Positions 60,054-64,000 of a stretch of 64,000 nucleotides of DNA are shown piece after piece. The stretch's first letter is position 1, and every line of letters starts with the position of its first letter. Origin of the DNA: Argopecten irradians (taxonomy: Eukaryota; Mollusca; Bivalvia; Pectinida; Pectinidae); contig NC_091137.1 in the NCBI RefSeq assembly GCF_041381155.1, positions 21,807,655 through 21,871,654 on the forward strand, given 5' to 3'. The notes under the pieces are model-generated. The model was not told where the DNA came from. It was given only the letters and a program-made list of their open reading frames with translations, and did no database searches. Both the position numbers and the translations under genes were made by a program.

Positions 60054-61065
60054 CTGTGTAATCAAGTTTTGTAAAGTCTTCCCTGAAGCTACTGATGTTA
60101 TGTCGATGGCAGAAAGAGGTGATCCATAATGAATCGATGGTTGATTTTGGGACTGCATAAACATCCGCTAAATTCCTCGCCGCATCGGCTACCATTTCCC
60201 TAGTCACAGAAATATTCTTTTCTTTCATTCCGGCGTACCAATCGGATAATGTTTCTTCCAGGTCGTGATGAAGACTTTCGTGTTCGGCTAATCGGCTAAC
60301 TTTGCTCGGAGAGTCTGGTGAGCTCGACTCTATATAGAGTTTCCTTTTCTTTAAAATCTTAGAAACAGTAGTTCTGTCTATGCCAAATATCTGTGCAATT
60401 TCGCCTTGGGTAATTCTAGGACTTTCTTCGGCCATTTTTGATATTTTGCACTTGACTGAATAAGGAATATTCGTTCTTGTGCGTCTCATTGTAAACGACT
60501 GTCGGGAAATTTGACTTGTGTTGTCAAATATCGAGTTCAGATTACCAGACATTTGATTGTCAGTTTCATCATCACATATGTAGAGGTTTCGTTCCTGGTC
60601 TGAAATAGCCGATACACCAAGAACATTTGAATGTTCTATGAGAGACAATTGCGCTGCACCCAAACTAGCAGCACTGTTTGACGGATTTGGAATCATATTC
60701 AGATGAATGTTTGGTGCTCTACTATTACCGGACATTACCAGACTATTCGGTGAGGTACCGCTGGTATTCATCCCTATTTGACTATTAGGGACAGTACTAC
60801 TTCCATGGACTCCCAGTCGGCTACCCGTGGACGTGATGCTTCCTGGCATAACGACACAGGGCATTGAGGAAGGGCTGTGGAACACTAGAGGAGCAGACGA
60901 TTTGGTAATGATCTTTCTGTTTGGAGATGGAGCCACAGAGCTAGGGTTTGTTCGACTGTTGAGGTCCATTGTTGAATTTGCGTTCTGTAGACGACGACTA
61001 TAATCACCATCAGGTCCTAACTGCTGTAGCAGGTTCCTTAGGGTTCTACGTGTGTGCTCGTCCAT
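60054..61065 (-). CDS. CENP-B/Tigger-type DNA-binding protein without DDE domain (gene 2, first coding exon)
   Basis: Start at the ATG at 61065 in a strong context (GCCGGCCATGG); an acceptor (TTTTGTTGACAG) lies just upstream at 61086, so a 5' UTR exon is likely. Reads 337 codons to a consensus donor (ACACAG|GTAAGT); unspliced it would stop at 60046. Long Ser/Asn/Pro-rich N-terminus (about 1-190); psq-like HTH (about 195-245: RRTRTNIPYSVKCKISKMAE, QGEIAQIFGIDRTTVSKILK); CENP-B-type second HTH (about 260-330: LEETLSDWYAGMKEKNISVT, ARNLADVYAVPKSTIDSLW, FCHRHNISSFRED). No DDE domain in sight. Same order of domains and same intron phase (phase 1) as gene 1, but the sequences differ widely, so this is not a recent duplicate. 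Following exon not identified. Confidence 0.75.
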
Positions 61066-61260
61066 GGCCGGCGAAGTCGAAACCACCTGTCAACAAAATA
61101 TAGCATTATTGTATCTGAAACATACATCACAACACAGTTGGACAAGACTACTCAAGTTGATATTTTTTGTCATTGTCACGCGTAAATTACTAGTTACTTC
61201 AGTATTTATAGTTAAATTTTTACCAGATATATTGCTTAGTATAATACTTATCCATTAGAG

Positions 61261-61625
61261 TAAAGATGCTCCACCGCTGACAAAAGGTATTTTTTCTCTA
61301 TCAAAAACAGGAACACTCTTTAGTATTTTCTTCAGTTACAAAAGTTACTATTACTTTACACCATTACCACCATTGAAAAGTTTGAGCTTCTAATTTTACT
61401 TTTAAGTTAAAAATATAAAAAAATACTTATTTGCATCCCGAAAAAATTCCATGGCAATATATCCTATATAGAATGAAGGACTGATTGCGCATGCACCAAA
61501 AATAAAATCGATTATTTTATATTATTTTTTTGTGTGTATTAGACATATATATACACGATTAAACACCAATAATTGTTCAAATGATGAATATCATTTAAGC
61601 TCTGTCAGTGGTGGAGCATCTTTAA
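61261..61625. mobile_element. TTAA-flanked MITE, copy E
   Basis: TAAAGATGCTCCACCGCTGA to TCAGTGGTGGAGCATCTTTAA (last 20 bases shared with the family), about 365 bp, same orientation as D. It lies about 175 bp upstream of the gene 2 exon. Confidence 0.9.
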
Positions 61626-62597
61626 GTTTAATACATTTTATTCGTTATCATTTCCAGGAAATGGTTGAGTAAAAGAAGTTTTCAGTTTATTTTGATCCAA
61701 TATATACGCATGACATTTAAATATTTGCCAAAAATTATAATAGCATGTTGCAATGAAAAACAAACAAGCAAACAAAATATGGCCCTACCAATGTAACAAA
61801 AGAATATGAAAAATTGTTTTCAACTTGACGATATCAATATGCTTTTACTTTTTTACTGTACAAAGTATAATGCCACGTTTATTTAATCTACCATATAATT
61901 CCATGTTCAACGTTTAGAACTCAGTATAAGTTGAGGAAAAAAACCCACACATTTGATATTCATATTTGAAATTTGGCTGACGGTTTATTCACACGAAAAG
62001 ATCATCAATGTCTGATAATGATGTGTTTATTTGGATGTTTTGGTGTTTTAATTAGATATTAAATTATTAAAATATATATTCCTTCACTTTTTCATTATAA
62101 TGAAAAACAAATAGCAAATGGTTGGAATGTTTCTTTAATCTTTATTCTATATGCACCTGACCTACCTTGATTTAAGTCAGATTTTAATACCATTTTCTCT
62201 TGTAAAACTATTTCATTTTGATGTGTGAGGCTAAACTCAATACAACAAGTGTTTATTTCTGGGACAATCTTCTATTTGATCTCTCATCAGAATCCCACTC
62301 AAAAATGTCCTATTAGAGGGAAAATACTTACAACTTACAAATTTCATCTGAATTACAATTTATTACAATCACAATACAATGTATTATCGTATTTAGATTG
62401 GTAGATATTGAAATTTGTATTTTGATATAGTCACACTATGAAAAATTTAATTAGCCAATTTCTAAGATTAGTTAATAAGTAAAATTATAGTTCAGTGTTA
62501 AATATCAACGTATTTTTTTAAAATATATTTATGATTATTATTTAAAACCTAAAACTAAAACTCTACTATATAACTTACATATCCACGTCAGTGATAG
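61626..62597. other. Intergenic or intronic AT-rich sequence, no gene seen
   Basis: Searched on the + strand for the missing CCNB1IP1 coiled-coil exons without success. No minus-strand exon recognised. Confidence 0.4.
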
Positions 62598-63670
62598 TCT
62601 TAAGGTCCTTTACAAAAATTGTGAATTTATAATGACCCTGGGTCTCTAACTATATTTTTATATTGAGAAAACTCTTTTTTGCACATTATTTGGTCATTTG
62701 TAATAGGAAATGAGTCAAATATTGTCAGAATTAATCCCCGGATTATGCATGTATTTTTTTTTATTATTAGCCTGAGATAGCATTTAATATCATATCCACA
62801 TTAGTTCTGGCCGACCCCCTGGGGGCAGAGGGGCGGGGCTAAAAAAGGGTCAAATAGGCTAAAACTTCAAAAATCTTCTTCTGAAATTCTGGAAATGGTA
62901 GAAACAAATACTTTTCATAAATAGAAAGGTCCTTAAGGTCCTTTACAAAAATTGTGAATTATATGACCCTGGGGTCTCACATTTCCCCCTGGGGAGGGGT
63001 CAAGTTTACTATAGTTTATATAGGGAAAAACACATTTATGAGCATTTTTTGCTCAATTTTCATTTGAAACGAGTCAAACTTGGTTAGAATTATTAGGCTG
63101 AGATAGCATTTTAATATCATATCCATATTGGTCCTGGCCGACCTCCTGGGGGCAGAGGGGCGGGGCCAAAAAAGGTCAAATAGGCTAAAACTTCAAAAAT
63201 ATTCTTTTAAAATTCTGGAAATGGTATAATCAAATACACTTTATAGATAAAAAGGTCTTAAAGTTTGTTTATTAAAATTGTAAATCATATGACCCTGGAT
63301 CTCCTGTTTCCCCTTGGGGAGGGGGTCAAGTTTACAATAGTTTATATAGGAAAAACACATTAATGAGCATTTTTTTGCTGAATTTTCATAGGAAATGAGT
63401 CAAACTTGGTTAGAATTATTAGCCTGAGATAGCATTTTAATATCATATCCACATTGGTCCTGGCCGACCCCCTGGGGGTAGAGGGGCGGGGCTAAAAAAG
63501 GGTCAAATAGGCTGAAACTTCAAAAATCTTCTAAAATTCTGGATATAATAGAATCAAATAATTATAGATGGAAAAGGTCTTCAGGTGTTTTATAAAAACT
63601 GTGAATTATATGACCTTGGGGTCTTACGTTACCCCCTGGGGAGGGGTCAAGTTTACTTTAGTTTATAAGG
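62598..63670. repeat. Tandem repeat, about 320-335 bp unit, 3.3 copies
   Basis: Units begin near 62602, 62934, 63251 and 63569 with AAGGTCCTTTACAAAAATTG or a variant and contain CCTGGGGAGGGGTCAAGTTT, AGCCTGAGATAGCATTTTAA, CTGGCCGACCCCCTGGGGG and GAGGGGCGGGGCTAAAAAAG. The first unit lacks the CCCCTGGGGAGGGG stretch. No coding capacity. Confidence 0.9.
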
Positions 63671-64000
63671 AAATACATATTGTTTATTTATGCATTTCAA
63701 ATAATACAGCAAAATATCTTCATAGTCTAAAAAGGTCAAATTTATAAATCACTGACCAACTTCAAGGCCCAGCATATAGTGTTTATATGTCTTTAATTTG
63801 TTTTATTATTTGTTTCATTATATATTCTAACTCAGGTGAAATAAATTATGTTGCTAATTTGTCCAAACTTAAACTAACGTGTCAGGCCCAAAGGCACATG
63901 GCCTACATGTATGTGACAACACAAGTTTGGGATAAATACCAAACACTACTCCCCGTGATGTGTATTAACATTGTGATATGTATAGGGATATATATATACT
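63671..64000. other. End of window, no gene seen
   Basis: AT-rich. A possible acceptor (TATTCTAACTCAG at about 63835) is followed by early stops in all frames. Confidence 0.4.

Noticed and set aside
57683-61065. Joining the two CENP-B-like exons into one gene
   Set aside because: The phase would fit (G|TG at 58492), but the acceptor (CAAATCGAGCAG) lacks a pyrimidine tract, and each exon carries a full DNA-binding module and its own good start codon.
63835-64000. Acceptor-like site as the next CCNB1IP1 exon
   Set aside because: All frames stop quickly and no coiled-coil similarity is seen.

Overview
The window is animal genomic DNA: AT-rich, with spliced genes, GT-AG introns, tRNA-derived SINEs, many short inverted-repeat elements and long minisatellites. 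The SINE style (a Leu/Ser-tRNA-like head with an AGGGTCAATTAAGGACG-type body), the bivalve-like interspersed repeats and the lophotrochozoan look of the genes point to a mollusc, most likely a bivalve. No species call is possible from sequence alone.

Layout. Bases 1-5590 are a 38-bp minisatellite. 5.6-17 kb is a repeat-filled intergenic zone: a large foldback element, a LINE reverse-transcriptase remnant, a tandem pair of about 1-kb repeats and several MITEs. 17062-19185 (+) is a 707-residue secreted histidine-rich protein whose coding part has no intron. 19.2-26 kb holds a mariner remnant under nested inverted-repeat elements, a 35/37-bp array and more repeats. 26-64 kb is gene-rich: a FERM-like protein (- strand, 8 exons, 26084-35712); TMCO1 (+, 7 exons, 36080-41917); GORAB (-, 6 exons, 44947-52123); the 5' part of CCNB1IP1/HEI10 (+, from 52921); and two separate genes with CENP-B-type DNA-binding domains (-, 57683-58469 and 60054-61065).

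The FERM-like gene and TMCO1 are head to head, as are GORAB and CCNB1IP1, so the two short spacers are probably shared promoters. TMCO1 and GORAB are tail to tail. TMCO1 (ER calcium-load channel and multipass translocon), GORAB (Golgi RAB6/COPI scaffold) and HEI10 (meiotic crossover RING ligase) do not form one pathway. The arrangement is synteny rather than an operon.

Most noteworthy: three cases where an exon 3' end plus its splice donor was duplicated into the following intron, one of them growing into a minisatellite; a 16-nt microexon inside the RING finger of CCNB1IP1; a 41-bp minisatellite that apparently grew out of an interspersed element and repeats a splice-acceptor-like string on the host gene's sense strand; a before-and-after pair for a TTAA-type insertion; two CENP-B-domain genes without a DDE nuclease; and the secreted His-rich protein.
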